A stretch of 64,000 bases of DNA, taken from Halomonas llamarensis (lineage in GTDB: Bacteria; Pseudomonadota; Gammaproteobacteria; Pseudomonadales; Halomonadaceae). Positions within the stretch are counted from its first letter, which is position 1, and each line of letters opens with the position of its first letter. The notes below the pieces were generated by a model. That model did no database searches, was not told the origin of the DNA, and worked only from the letters and a program-made list of their open reading frames with translations. The stretch is taken from assembly GCF_023555005.1 (NCBI RefSeq), contig NZ_JAMJPJ010000011.1:1-64000 (forward strand), in the 5' to 3' direction. Made by a program: the position numbers and the translations under genes. Shown here in pieces: positions 40,859 to 50,021 of the stretch.

Positions 40859-41928
40859 TGCTTGCCCTCTTGCTGCATCTTATGCGCGCTTACTATGGCA
40901 TCGGCCAGTGTTGCTACCGCCATTGCATAGAGATGACTGTGGTTATAACGCGTTATCACGTAGAAATTAAAGCCCCCGAGATAATATGTCTGGCTGCCAT
41001 CTTCTCGTGCCAAACGTAACGGCACCACGCGGTTATCTTGACGAGATAAAAACGCGTCCGCGCCCTCTCCCACTGGATGCAGTCCCGCGCTTTCTGCTTG
41101 CGCTAGTGTATAGGCAGGTGTTGAAACTTGATTAAAGGGAATGTCAGCTTGAGCTTTTTCCCCGGCAGACGAAATCTCGGCACGCTGGTAAATCGGCTCA
41201 CCTGCCTGCCAATCATGCTCGGCAAAGTAGTTCGCTACGCTGCCGATGGCATCCACTTGATTGTTCCACAAGTCACGCTGACCATCACCATCGAAATCGA
41301 CCGCATAAGCTTGGTAGCTAGTGGGAATAAATTGCGGGAACCCCATCGCACCTGCATAAGAGCCGGTTAACTCAGCGGGGTCGACACCCTGTTCATAGGC
41401 AATACGCAAAAAGGCCGCGAGCTCACCGCGAAAAAAAGCGCCGCGTTGCGGGTGGTGAAACGCTAATGTCGCTAGTGAATCCAGCACCCGGTGACGCCCC
41501 TTATAACGCCCGTAATAGGTTTCCACCCCGATAATCGCAGTGATGATCTCAGCAGGCACGCCGTACTCGGCATCCGCACGTTCTAGCGCTTCATGATGCT
41601 GTCGCAAAAACTCAGCCCCTTCATCGATACGCTGCTCGGTGAGAAAGATGTCGCGATACTCATGCCATCCCAGCCGCCGTTCGGCCGCCCCAGCCATGGC
41701 ATCCAAGACGTCTTGACGAAACGTCGCTTGCTCAAGCGTCTGAGTTAACCACTTGGCAGGCAACCCCCGCTCGGCAAGCTCCTCGACCAATACCTTGGTA
41801 TCAGCATTATATCGCGGGTGGAAGTGCTGAGCCTCTGCCATACTGGTAACCGCGCTTACCCCTATCCACCCTGCTACCACCGCGCTTAATACAAAACGCT
41901 TTGCTCGCTGCTTACTCTCCATTTTCAT
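40855..41928 (-). CDS. mltB: Membrane-bound lytic transglycosylase B type
   Basis: It cleaves the glycan strands of peptidoglycan, forming anhydro-muramic ends. The 357-residue protein has an N-terminal signal segment and the family's catalytic Glu in IIGVETYYGRYKG, with the downstream GAMGFPQFIPTSY and DFDGDGQRDLW motifs. No lipobox is visible, so it is either soluble in the periplasm (like Pseudomonas SltB1) or held by its uncleaved signal. It lies between rodA and rlpA, its usual place. Confidence 0.94.
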   Translation of the reverse strand: MKMESKQRAKRFVLSAVVAGWIGVSAVTSMAEAQHFHPRYNADTKVLVEELAERGLPAKWLTQTLEQATFRQDVLDAMAGAAERRLGWHEYRDIFLTEQRIDEGAEFLRQHHEALERADAEYGVPAEIITAIIGVETYYGRYKGRHRVLDSLATLAFHHPQRGAFFRGELAAFLRIAYEQGVDPAELTGSYAGAMGFPQFIPTSYQAYAVDFDGDGQRDLWNNQVDAIGSVANYFAEHDWQAGEPIYQRAEISSAGEKAQADIPFNQVSTPAYTLAQAESAGLHPVGEGADAFLSRQDNRVVPLRLAREDGSQTYYLGGFNFYVITRYNHSHLYAMAVATLADAIVSAHKMQQEGKQ

Positions 41929-41957
41929 TATTGGCTCCCACTTGCCAAACTCGACTA

Positions 41958-43118
41958 TTAGCGCGACAAAAGCCGACGGTGCGCGTGTATCGACATCAAA
42001 ATCCCAAACCCTGCCAAAAGCGTCGCACTGGATGTGCCGCCGAAGCTAATCAAAGGCAGCGGCACCCCCACCACGGGCAAAATGCCACTGACCATCCCGA
42101 CATTAACAAAAACATAGATAAAAAAAGTGAGAGTAATACTGCCCGCCACCAAGCGGCCGAAAGTGTCTTGGGAAGCCCCGGAAAGCCACAGCCCACGGCA
42201 GACAATCATAAAGTAAAGGGTAAGTACCGCCAGCATCCCCACTAAGCCGAACTCCTCGCCCAGCACAGCGGAGATAAAATCGGTGTGACGCTCGGGTAAA
42301 AACTCCAGCTGTGACTGAGTTCCTTCGAGCCACCCCTTGCCCCAAAGACCACCACTGCCAATCGCCGTAGTGGATTGAATAATGTTCCAGCCAGCGCCAA
42401 GCGGGTCACTATCGGGATTCAAAAATGTGAGTACGCGCTGGCGCTGATAGTTATGCAAGTTCATCCACAGAAGTGGCAATGCAGAGGCCACCAACACAAT
42501 CACCAAGCCAATCAGCCGCCAGGATAATCCTGCCAAAAGCACCACAATAATGGCGGCACTGCTGACCAGAAGCGAAGTACCCAAATCGGGTTGGGAGGCA
42601 ATTAGCATCACAGGCAGGCCAATGAGCCCTGCGCAGACCAGGATATCGCGCAGCTTCGGCGGCAACTCGCAGCGATTTAAATAGGCCGCGACCATTAGCG
42701 GAACCGCCAATTTCATCATCTCTGATGGCTGAAAACGCACCACACCGGGAATCATCAGCCAGCGTTTGGCGCCCATCCCCATATCGCCGAAAAACTCTAC
42801 CGCCAGCAGCATTAAAACCCCAACCCCATACGCCACTGGCGCCCATCGCAAAAAGGTTCGGGGAGAAAACTGGGCAATAATCACCATGCCCACCAGCCCA
42901 ACGCCAAAGCGAACACTTTGCGCATACACAGTTGCCATACGTTGGCCTGACGCACTGTATAAAACCACTAAACCTAACGCCATTAGCAATAGCAAAAGAC
43001 CAATGAGCCAGGGGTCGAGGTGTATCCGCTCCCAGAGACTTTTACGCCGCGACATGCCGCTATCAGGCGGTCGCACTGGATAACGGCGTAACCCACGTGT
43101 CAACGTCAACCACGACAT
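41958..43118 (-). CDS. rodA: Rod-shape SEDS glycosyltransferase RodA
   Basis: RodA polymerises glycan from lipid II during cell elongation, paired with PBP2. The 386-residue protein has ten membrane segments and the SEDS signatures (GAKRWLMIPG.. and VGVPLPLISFGGTSS). It follows mrdA by three bases and so is co-translated with its partner transpeptidase. Confidence 0.97.
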   Translation of the reverse strand: MSWLTLTRGLRRYPVRPPDSGMSRRKSLWERIHLDPWLIGLLLLLMALGLVVLYSASGQRMATVYAQSVRFGVGLVGMVIIAQFSPRTFLRWAPVAYGVGVLMLLAVEFFGDMGMGAKRWLMIPGVVRFQPSEMMKLAVPLMVAAYLNRCELPPKLRDILVCAGLIGLPVMLIASQPDLGTSLLVSSAAIIVVLLAGLSWRLIGLVIVLVASALPLLWMNLHNYQRQRVLTFLNPDSDPLGAGWNIIQSTTAIGSGGLWGKGWLEGTQSQLEFLPERHTDFISAVLGEEFGLVGMLAVLTLYFMIVCRGLWLSGASQDTFGRLVAGSITLTFFIYVFVNVGMVSGILPVVGVPLPLISFGGTSSATLLAGFGILMSIHAHRRLLSR

Positions 43119-43121
43119 ACG

Positions 43122-45035
43122 TTATTGCCCCTCTGTATTGGCGTTGCCGCTTTCCAACGTATCTCGAACGTCATCAACGTCGGGCGCCTCATCTTCCAAA
43201 AGCCACGCATCCGTCATCGCACGGGCTAAGTGAGCGGCATGAGCACTCCCACCACCGGCATTCTCTACAATGACAGAGATGGCAATCTGCGGGTCCTCCA
43301 GCGGGGCAAAGGCGATAAACAGCGCGTGATCGCGTAGGCGCTCTTCAAGCTCATCCGCGTTGTAACGCTGATCTTGGCCGAGCGAAAATACCTGTGCTGT
43401 CCCCGACTTCCCTCCCATCCGGTACTCCAAGCCCACACCGGTACGTCGTGCTGTGCCTTCGTGCCCGCTCAACACTTTTTCCATACCGCTGAACACAGTG
43501 TTCCACCAGCCATCTTGTGCCAACTCGATATCTTGCGGCGTACCGGGCAACGCTGTCGGAAGGGGCGCCTCACCCAGTTCACTGGCCAAACGCGGCTTGA
43601 CCCAATCGCCGCGATTGGCCAACGTCGCCGTGGCGGTAGCCAGTTGCAGTGGCGTTACCTGCCAATAGCCTTGGCCGATACCCACTGACAACGTTTCCCC
43701 AGGATACCAGGGGTGATTATAGCGCTCGCGCTTCCACTCCCGCGAAGGCATCAGACCGTCGCTCTCACCTTGCACGTCGTGCGCAACGTGCTGGCCAAAG
43801 CCGAATGCCGTCATTTGTTTGTGCAACCTATCGATGCCCAAATCATGGGCTAGCGAATAGTAAAACGTGTTATTAGAAACGGCGATGGAGCGCTCCAGGT
43901 CTACCCGGCCATGCCCCCAACGCAACCAGTTGCGGTAACGGCGCGAGTCATTGGGTAGCTGAAAATACCCCGGATCGTTGATCGTGGTATCCGGTGTCAC
44001 CGTACCCTCGCGCAGCGCCGCCAAGGCCAAAAACGGCTTAATCGTCGAGCCTGGTGGATAATGCCCCCGTATCGCCCGGTTAAACAAAGGCAAATCGAGA
44101 TCTTGTTGAAGCCCTCGATACGAGGCGACATCGATACCGGTGACGAACTGGTTGCTATCAAAACCAGGCGCCGAAACCATCGCGAGAATGTCGCCGCTTT
44201 GCGGCTCAATTGCCACAATCGAGCCACGCCGGCCGTCGAGCAAGTCATAGGCCAGCATTTGTAGCTCTTTGTCCAGCGTTAGCGTGAGATTTTTGCCTGG
44301 CGTCGGGTCGGTTCTCCCTAACTCGCTCAGCACGCGACCACGGGCATTGGTTTCCACTTTACGCAGTCCGGCTTCGCCGTGAAGCTCATGCTCATAAAAC
44401 TTCTCAACGCCAGTTTTCCCGATGAAGTGTGTACCGGCGTAGCTACCTGAATCCAACGTTTTGAGCTCTTTCTCATTAATGCGGCCGACGTAGCCTAGCG
44501 CGTGCGCCATCACCTCGGCGTCTGGGTAGTAGCGCAAAAGTTGCGCCTCTACTTCAACACCCGGCAAACGATGGCGATTAACCGCCAGCCGGGCGATTTG
44601 AACCTCGCTTAAGTCGCTAATCAGCAGCGCCGGCTGGAAAGGGCGCTGGCGCTGGCGCTGGCGGGAGCGAAGATGAAACGCTTCCACATCTTCTTCAGGT
44701 AAATTGAGCAGTTCGATTAAAAGTGCGAGGGTTTTATCCAAGTCGTCGACTCGCTCGCGCACAATCGTCAAATTATAGGTCGGGCGGTTTTCCGCTAGCA
44801 GTACACCATTACGATCGTAAATCAGCCCGCGCGTGGGCGGTAACGGCTCAACCCGCACGCGGTTGTTTTCCGAGCGCGTGCTGTAAAGATCATGTTGCAC
44901 GACTTGAAGATAGACGAGCCGCCCCATCAGAAGTGCCATCAGCACAGTAACAACCAGCAGTGCAAGCAGCGCGCGAACACGAAAAATACGCAGCTCGTAC
45001 TCACTGTTTTTTAATCTGTCAAAGCGCTGAGGCAT
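43122..45035 (-). CDS. mrdA: Penicillin-binding protein 2
   Basis: PBP2 is the elongasome transpeptidase. The start is placed at ATG 45035 (the frame also allows TTG 45053), giving 637 residues, which matches the family N-terminus (MPQRFDRLKNSE). One membrane anchor is followed by the pedestal domain and the transpeptidase domain with Ser330-x2-Lys333 (GSTIKP), SNN and KSGT. A short hexanucleotide run near 44644-44663 encodes the RQRQRQR stretch. It is followed directly by rodA. Confidence 0.97.
   Translation of the reverse strand: MPQRFDRLKNSEYELRIFRVRALLALLVVTVLMALLMGRLVYLQVVQHDLYSTRSENNRVRVEPLPPTRGLIYDRNGVLLAENRPTYNLTIVRERVDDLDKTLALLIELLNLPEEDVEAFHLRSRQRQRQRPFQPALLISDLSEVQIARLAVNRHRLPGVEVEAQLLRYYPDAEVMAHALGYVGRINEKELKTLDSGSYAGTHFIGKTGVEKFYEHELHGEAGLRKVETNARGRVLSELGRTDPTPGKNLTLTLDKELQMLAYDLLDGRRGSIVAIEPQSGDILAMVSAPGFDSNQFVTGIDVASYRGLQQDLDLPLFNRAIRGHYPPGSTIKPFLALAALREGTVTPDTTINDPGYFQLPNDSRRYRNWLRWGHGRVDLERSIAVSNNTFYYSLAHDLGIDRLHKQMTAFGFGQHVAHDVQGESDGLMPSREWKRERYNHPWYPGETLSVGIGQGYWQVTPLQLATATATLANRGDWVKPRLASELGEAPLPTALPGTPQDIELAQDGWWNTVFSGMEKVLSGHEGTARRTGVGLEYRMGGKSGTAQVFSLGQDQRYNADELEERLRDHALFIAFAPLEDPQIAISVIVENAGGGSAHAAHLARAMTDAWLLEDEAPDVDDVRDTLESGNANTEGQ
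44644..44663 (+). repeat. Hexanucleotide tandem repeat inside mrdA
   Basis: The unit GCTGGC occurs about three times in a row (plus-strand reading), encoding alternating Arg-Gln in the PBP2 pedestal domain. A six-base unit keeps the frame, so any slippage would change the number of Arg-Gln pairs, not disrupt the protein. Confidence 0.7.
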
Positions 45036-45095
45036 AGGGCTGATAGGTCTCAAAACAATCCAACAACGCCCGCCGATGGGGCGCTATCTCTGACG

Positions 45096-45563
45096 TTAGC
45101 GGTGATACGGGTGGCCCACAAGTAAGGTCCAAGCGCGATAAAGTTGTTCAGCCAGCATGATGCGGACCAGCGGGTGAGGCAGCGTTAAGGGCGATAATGA
45201 CCAAGCTTTATCAGCCTTGGCGGAAAGCGAAGGGTCTAAACCATCGGGCCCGCCGACGAGAAGCACGATATCTTTTCCTAGCATCCGCCACTGATCGGCT
45301 TCTTGAGCCAAGACCTGTGTTGACCATGCTTTGCCCTTCACTTCCAATGCCACCAAGTATTCATCGCCTTTGAGCTTTTGACGAATACGTTCCGCTTCTT
45401 GCCCGCGCGCCTTGGCGACGTTCGCATTCTTGCCGCGCTGCCCCAAAGGAATTTCTTCTATCTCAAGACTGAAATCGCGCGGCAGCCGCTTGCGGTAGGT
45501 GTCAACGCCCTCTTCTACCCAGGCGGGCATTTTGGTGCCCACCGCGAGCAGGCGGATTTTCAT
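45096..45563 (-). CDS. rlmH: 23S rRNA pseudouridine-1915 N3-methyltransferase
   Basis: RlmH is a SPOUT-class methyltransferase that modifies helix 69 of 23S rRNA. The 155-residue protein matches the family length of E. coli (155), with the knot region LLVGGPDGLDP and the C-terminal SLSPLTLPHPLVRIMLAEQLYRA. Its start overlaps the rsfS stop by four bases. Confidence 0.97.
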   Translation of the reverse strand: MKIRLLAVGTKMPAWVEEGVDTYRKRLPRDFSLEIEEIPLGQRGKNANVAKARGQEAERIRQKLKGDEYLVALEVKGKAWSTQVLAQEADQWRMLGKDIVLLVGGPDGLDPSLSAKADKAWSLSPLTLPHPLVRIMLAEQLYRAWTLLVGHPYHR

Positions 45564-45949
45564 GAAGTGGAAACCTGATCTTCCATCCGTTCGCGCACAA
45601 TCTCGTGCGCTACCGTGCTATCGGCAGGCAAATCAGCCCACAGGCGCTCAAGATCATAAAGCGCACGCGCCTCGGGGAGCATGATGTGCACGATGATGTC
45701 GCCAAGATCGACCAGTACCCAGTCAGCATTGTTCCCGCCTTCAACACCGCGGGGTTGTAAACCTTCGGCTTTCGCCTTTTCGACAAGATGTTGCGCCAAT
45801 GCCGAAACATGGCGCGTTGAGGTGCCGCTGACAATGATCATAAGATCCGTGACGTCAGTGAGCTTTGCCACGTCAAGCTGAGTAATATCGCGACCTTTAA
45901 GTTCTTCTAGCGCGTCAATCGCTAGCTTTTTCAGTGTATCGATGTGCAT
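45560..45949 (-). CDS. rsfS: Ribosomal silencing factor RsfS
   Basis: RsfS binds ribosomal protein uL14 and blocks subunit joining when nutrients are short. The 129-residue protein shows the family's D...DWVLVDLGDIIVHIMLPEARALYDLERLW block. It starts at ATG 45949 and is coupled to rlmH by overlap, as in most gammaproteobacteria. Confidence 0.96.
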   Translation of the reverse strand: MHIDTLKKLAIDALEELKGRDITQLDVAKLTDVTDLMIIVSGTSTRHVSALAQHLVEKAKAEGLQPRGVEGGNNADWVLVDLGDIIVHIMLPEARALYDLERLWADLPADSTVAHEIVRERMEDQVSTS

Positions 45950-46054
45950 GTCTCCTAAATACCAACCTCATGGGGTGGGGTGGGATGTAAAGCTGGCCAT
46001 TGTAACCACTTATTTTGTGGCTGCCAGCGCTTATTAAAAGGCGCGTATTTACGC

Positions 46055-46729
46055 TTATCTGCCGCCTTCAGGCAACCGATAAAGGCATTGATGCGCGATT
46101 TCGCGCTCTACCGCTTCAGGTAGCAAATAGCGCACGCTCTCCCTTCTCGCTAAACGCTGTCGAATTCCCGTTGCTGAGATTCCCATCGGCGAGGGCAGCG
46201 TCACCGACAGTACGCGCCCGTGTGGTGTTGCCATTAACGCTGCCACGTTATTGACTTCGCGCCCGGCGAGCAGTTCCAAAAGCGCCTGCGAACGGTCTGG
46301 AGAATAGCCAGGGCGCGCCATGACGACGATATGGGCCAACTCAAATAGGCGCTCCGGTTGGTACCAGTCGGCCAGTTTTAAAAAAGCATCCTGCCCCAGG
46401 GCCATGATTAAGCGCGCCTCAGTGCCATAGTCACTGCGTAACGCTTCAAGTGTTAGCAGACTGTAAGAGGGCCCATCGCGGCAAAGCTCGCGATCGTCCG
46501 CTATTAAGCGCGGCGTATCGCCAATCCCCGCCTTTAGTAGCGCTAGACGCTGCTCAGCCGAGACCTGGGGGCGGTCACGTAGCGGCGGCTGAGGTGCTGG
46601 CATCATGTGCAACTGATCCAGTTCAAGGGCTTCACAAAGCTCTACGCCACTACGCAAGTGACCAAGGTGAACTGGGTCGAACGTGCCGCCAAACATTCCT
46701 ATGCGCTGAGTGCGCGCAGGTGGTGTCAT
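46055..46729 (-). CDS. nadD: Nicotinate-nucleotide adenylyltransferase
   Basis: NadD makes deamido-NAD from nicotinate mononucleotide and ATP. The 224-residue protein has the nucleotidyltransferase signature [13 protein letters not shown] and the C-terminal [21 protein letters not shown]. Its ATG overlaps the proA stop (ATGA), so the two are coupled. In many relatives it is preceded by holA, which here lies at 10862. Confidence 0.96.
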   Translation of the reverse strand: MTPPARTQRIGMFGGTFDPVHLGHLRSGVELCEALELDQLHMMPAPQPPLRDRPQVSAEQRLALLKAGIGDTPRLIADDRELCRDGPSYSLLTLEALRSDYGTEARLIMALGQDAFLKLADWYQPERLFELAHIVVMARPGYSPDRSQALLELLAGREVNNVAALMATPHGRVLSVTLPSPMGISATGIRQRLARRESVRYLLPEAVEREIAHQCLYRLPEGGR

Positions 46730-48027
46730 TGCCGCACCTGGCCGTCGCCTAGCACCACGTATTTTTGCGTCGTCAGCCCTTCCAGCCCTACTGGGCCGCG
46801 CGCGTGTAGCTTGTCGGTAGAAACACCAATTTCGGCGCCCAAGCCGTACTCAAACCCGTCGGCAAAGCGCGTGGAGGCGTTAACCACCACAGAGCTTGAG
46901 TCAACGTCGGCCATAAACTGACGCGCCAGCGTGTAGTTTTCCGTCACGATGGCATCGGTGTGATGCGAGCCGTAGTGTTCAATGTGCGCGATAGCTTCAT
47001 CAATGCCATCGACAATTTTAATTGCCAACACGGGGGCCAAATACTCTTCACCCCAGTCCTCAGCACTTGCTGGTAGCGCCTCGGGCACAAGCGCTTGCGT
47101 GCGCTCGCAACCGCGCAGTTCAACGCTGTGCTCGGCATAGGAACGCGCCAATGCCGGCAGCAGCGTTTTAGCGATTTTCGCATCCACCAGTAACGTTTCC
47201 ATCGTATTGCAAGTACCGTAGCGATGCGTTTTGGCGTTAAGGGCAATCGCGCACGCTTTATCCAGATCTGCCGTCGCATCGACATAAACATGGCACACGC
47301 CATCCAAGTGCTTAATGACCGGCACCCGTGCCTCGCGAGAGATACGCGCAATCAGCGATTTTCCCCCTCGCGGAATAATCACATCGACAAACTCAGGCAT
47401 GCTGATCAGCTCGCCTACGGCGGCGCGGTCGGTCGTTGCAACCACCTGCACGCTGCCTGCCGACAGGCCCGCATCGACAAGCCCCGCTTGAATACACGCG
47501 CTCAGCGCGGTATTCGACGCGGCAGCCTCGGAACCGCCGCGCAAAATACAGGCATTGCCCGATTTTAAGCACAAACTCGCCGCTTCCATCGTGACGTTGG
47601 GGCGTGATTCGTAAATAATACCGATGACACCGAGGGGTACGCGCATCTTACCCACTTGAATACCGCTTGGGCGTGCGCGCAGGCCGTCAATCTCGCCTAC
47701 CGGGTCGGGCAACGCGGCCACTTGGTTAAGCCCTTCGACCATGGCATCGATACGCGCATCGTTAAGCGCTAGGCGATCGAGCAAGGCCGGGTCCAAGCCA
47801 TTGTCGCGGCCGCGCTGCATATCTAACGCGTTAGCCGCTAGCACGTCTTCGCGGGCGGCATTTAAGCGCTCGGCCATCGCGGCCAAGGCGTGGTTTTTGC
47901 ACCCGGTGTCAGCACGGCGTAATACGCGCGCAGCATCACGGGCAGCCCCCCCGACGGCATGCATATACGCCGGAATATCGGCGGTTAACTCAACAGCTGG
48001 GTTGGAAAACGATGTGGAAACGCTCAT
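46726..48027 (-). CDS. proA: Gamma-glutamyl phosphate reductase
   Basis: ProA reduces gamma-glutamyl phosphate to the semialdehyde in proline synthesis. The 433-residue protein has the catalytic cysteine in [10 protein letters not shown] and family motifs such as [14 protein letters not shown] and [15 protein letters not shown]. It heads the minus-strand series proA-nadD-rsfS-rlmH. In a halophile, proline is also an osmolyte, which is general knowledge rather than something seen here. Confidence 0.97.
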   Translation of the reverse strand: MSVSTSFSNPAVELTADIPAYMHAVGGAARDAARVLRRADTGCKNHALAAMAERLNAAREDVLAANALDMQRGRDNGLDPALLDRLALNDARIDAMVEGLNQVAALPDPVGEIDGLRARPSGIQVGKMRVPLGVIGIIYESRPNVTMEAASLCLKSGNACILRGGSEAAASNTALSACIQAGLVDAGLSAGSVQVVATTDRAAVGELISMPEFVDVIIPRGGKSLIARISREARVPVIKHLDGVCHVYVDATADLDKACAIALNAKTHRYGTCNTMETLLVDAKIAKTLLPALARSYAEHSVELRGCERTQALVPEALPASAEDWGEEYLAPVLAIKIVDGIDEAIAHIEHYGSHHTDAIVTENYTLARQFMADVDSSSVVVNASTRFADGFEYGLGAEIGVSTDKLHARGPVGLEGLTTQKYVVLGDGQVRQ

Positions 48028-48173
48028 GCCCTCTCCGTGCGTTTTGACTCAGTGAGTCTTATGTTAATAGATGGTGACCGCTCGGTGTTAGGCAGCCTGC
48101 CTGGAAGTCAGTATGATGCGGGTTAAACATGGCATTGCGCTCTACCAACGCAAGGGGTCAATAGTAAGGCACC

Positions 48174-49031
48174 ATGCAAAGTAAATACAAAATTCAACTT
48201 CTGCGCGGCAATTTGCTCGCCGCAGCGGTTGTGTTAGCCCTTTGGACAGCGGCAGCGCCACCTGAAGCCGCACTGGTACTGTGGCTTTCCGCTGGGTGGC
48301 TGTTAATAACTGCCGTGCTGCTCGATTTTAGCCATCGCCGCGCGCGCGGGGTCCCTTGGCAACTGCTTCCTGGGGCGCTCTTAATCGGGCTTATCGCCGC
48401 CGCCCCGCAACGCCATAGCCTATTAATTTGGGCGTGGGCAGCCCTATTTATGCTGCCGCAAATGAACTGGGTAGCCGCGTTTAACGTTAGTGGTATGGCC
48501 TTGAGTTTAGCATTGATAGCGCCTCAGCTATCGCCACCAAGCGGGTGGCTGATGACGCTCTCGCTAGGTGTGTTAAGCCTTTTAGCCCTTTCCCGTGCGC
48601 GTCAACTGACCGATATAAACGGCACCATTCGTCAGCGTTTACGGCTGATCCCAGGGTTTAACCTATGGGCACGCGAACAATTGCTGCGTGATCTTCCCAC
48701 AGAACAGACTCGCTGCGAGCGCGAAGGCATTCATGGCGAGCTACTCATCTTACGGGTAAAGCGGCAAAAACTCTGGCCCGTCGCACGTAAGCTGTGTGAA
48801 CAGACGTACTACTTCGAGAATGTGTACCGCATTAATCGCACAACACTCGCGCTATTACTACTATCCCGCTCACCTAAGGAGACCACAGGACGTCGCGAAC
48901 GCTTACTCATAGAACTCCCCGACGCCTTGGATGCCCGTTCTTTTGAGCTGATGGATATCGAAACTGAGCCACTCGACTTAGGCAGTCTCACGCGTTCTAA
49001 GCCAGCCACCCGCGCTCATGAGGTCATATGA
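48174..49031 (+). CDS. Membrane protein with a degenerate GGDEF-like domain (first of pair)
   Basis: The 285-residue protein has about five hydrophobic segments in the first ~145 residues. The C-terminal ~120 residues follow the GGDEF pattern loosely (LWAREQLLRDL...GIHGELLILRVKRQ...NVYRINRTTLALLLL). The GG(D/E)EF motif is absent, being replaced by NRTTLA. It cannot be a normal cyclase; it may bind nucleotide or act as a scaffold. It overlaps the next gene by four bases (ATGA), and the next gene is built the same way. Confidence 0.6.
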   Translation: MQSKYKIQLLRGNLLAAAVVLALWTAAAPPEAALVLWLSAGWLLITAVLLDFSHRRARGVPWQLLPGALLIGLIAAAPQRHSLLIWAWAALFMLPQMNWVAAFNVSGMALSLALIAPQLSPPSGWLMTLSLGVLSLLALSRARQLTDINGTIRQRLRLIPGFNLWAREQLLRDLPTEQTRCEREGIHGELLILRVKRQKLWPVARKLCEQTYYFENVYRINRTTLALLLLSRSPKETTGRRERLLIELPDALDARSFELMDIETEPLDLGSLTRSKPATRAHEVI

Positions 49032-49960
49032 TTGAGCGCATTCCTCGGCATTTAATGACGCTCGCCTACAGCGCGAGCCTGGTGCTCATAGCAAGCTATA
49101 CCACGTGGCTCTATGCCATAGGGTCTTATGCTGACTTGGTCATCCCGAGCTTCATTACAATACTGCTCTCAACCGCTCTTTTGATGCATATCGGCAAAGG
49201 ATTCAAGCCCTACGTCCCCCGCCTGATTTTGCTTGCCAGCACGTATATTGTAGTCATTGAGTCACTATCGCAACACGCGGAAACGTCTTTATTATGGCTT
49301 GGGCTCCCGCTAACTGCAGCGTTCATTCTCTTGCCTCTGTGGGTAGCGCTGGGCCTCAATGCGGTGCTAACCCCTCTGGTGTGGTGGTTAACCCCGTTGC
49401 ATCACGCTGCCTCAAACGAGCTATGGGTGGGACTCTGCGTTGTGATACTTTTGCTTGCCTTGCCGCGCTGGGAGCATGGGCGACGTCAAGCCCTTTTACG
49501 CGCCACCGACCCGAATGATGATGATTGTAACGCCTTCCACAAGGATACCTTACATGCGCGCTTACACAGCGAGTATCAGCGCGCGCGGGTCCTCAATCGC
49601 CGTCTGGCGGTGTTGGTGGTCCATTTACCCCAGCTGGATATGGCCGGCGAGCAGTTTGGTCATCGCGCTCAGCTCGCATTATTAGAATCACTATGCCATG
49701 AAGTTAATCGTCACTGTCGCGACCACGACATTCTTGGCCGTGCCGACAGTGCCTCGTTCTGGTTAGTCCTGCCAGATACCAGCGAAAGCGGCGCGCTCCT
49801 AGTGCGTGAGCGACTACAACGCGCCATTTCACGCTGCGTACTGGTTGAAACGGGACAAGTCGAAGCTCGCATTGCCGCCTGTTTGCCTCGCGCTCAGGAA
49901 GCGTTTGAGCACTTTGCCCAACGCCTCGAAGCCCGCGGCGCTAGCCTCTCCAACGCTTAG
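49028..49960 (+). CDS. Membrane protein with a degenerate GGDEF domain (second of pair)
   Basis: The 310-residue protein has about five membrane segments, then a GGDEF-like domain (about 175-300). Where active enzymes have R-x-GGDEF, it reads GRADSASFWLVLP, so catalytic glycines and acidic residues are lost while the fold pattern is kept (LHARLHSEYQRARVLNRRLAVLVVHL, LLVRERLQRAIS). It is therefore a likely non-catalytic relative. It starts inside the stop of the previous gene and ends 61 bases before the DedA-PAP2 start, suggesting one transcription unit of three genes. Confidence 0.68.
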   Translation: MIERIPRHLMTLAYSASLVLIASYTTWLYAIGSYADLVIPSFITILLSTALLMHIGKGFKPYVPRLILLASTYIVVIESLSQHAETSLLWLGLPLTAAFILLPLWVALGLNAVLTPLVWWLTPLHHAASNELWVGLCVVILLLALPRWEHGRRQALLRATDPNDDDCNAFHKDTLHARLHSEYQRARVLNRRLAVLVVHLPQLDMAGEQFGHRAQLALLESLCHEVNRHCRDHDILGRADSASFWLVLPDTSESGALLVRERLQRAISRCVLVETGQVEARIAACLPRAQEAFEHFAQRLEARGASLSNA

Positions 49961-50021
49961 TTTAGCTTTCCTGACGATACTTACCTTTCCCGATTATACT
50001 TACCTGCCGCAGGAGACGCCT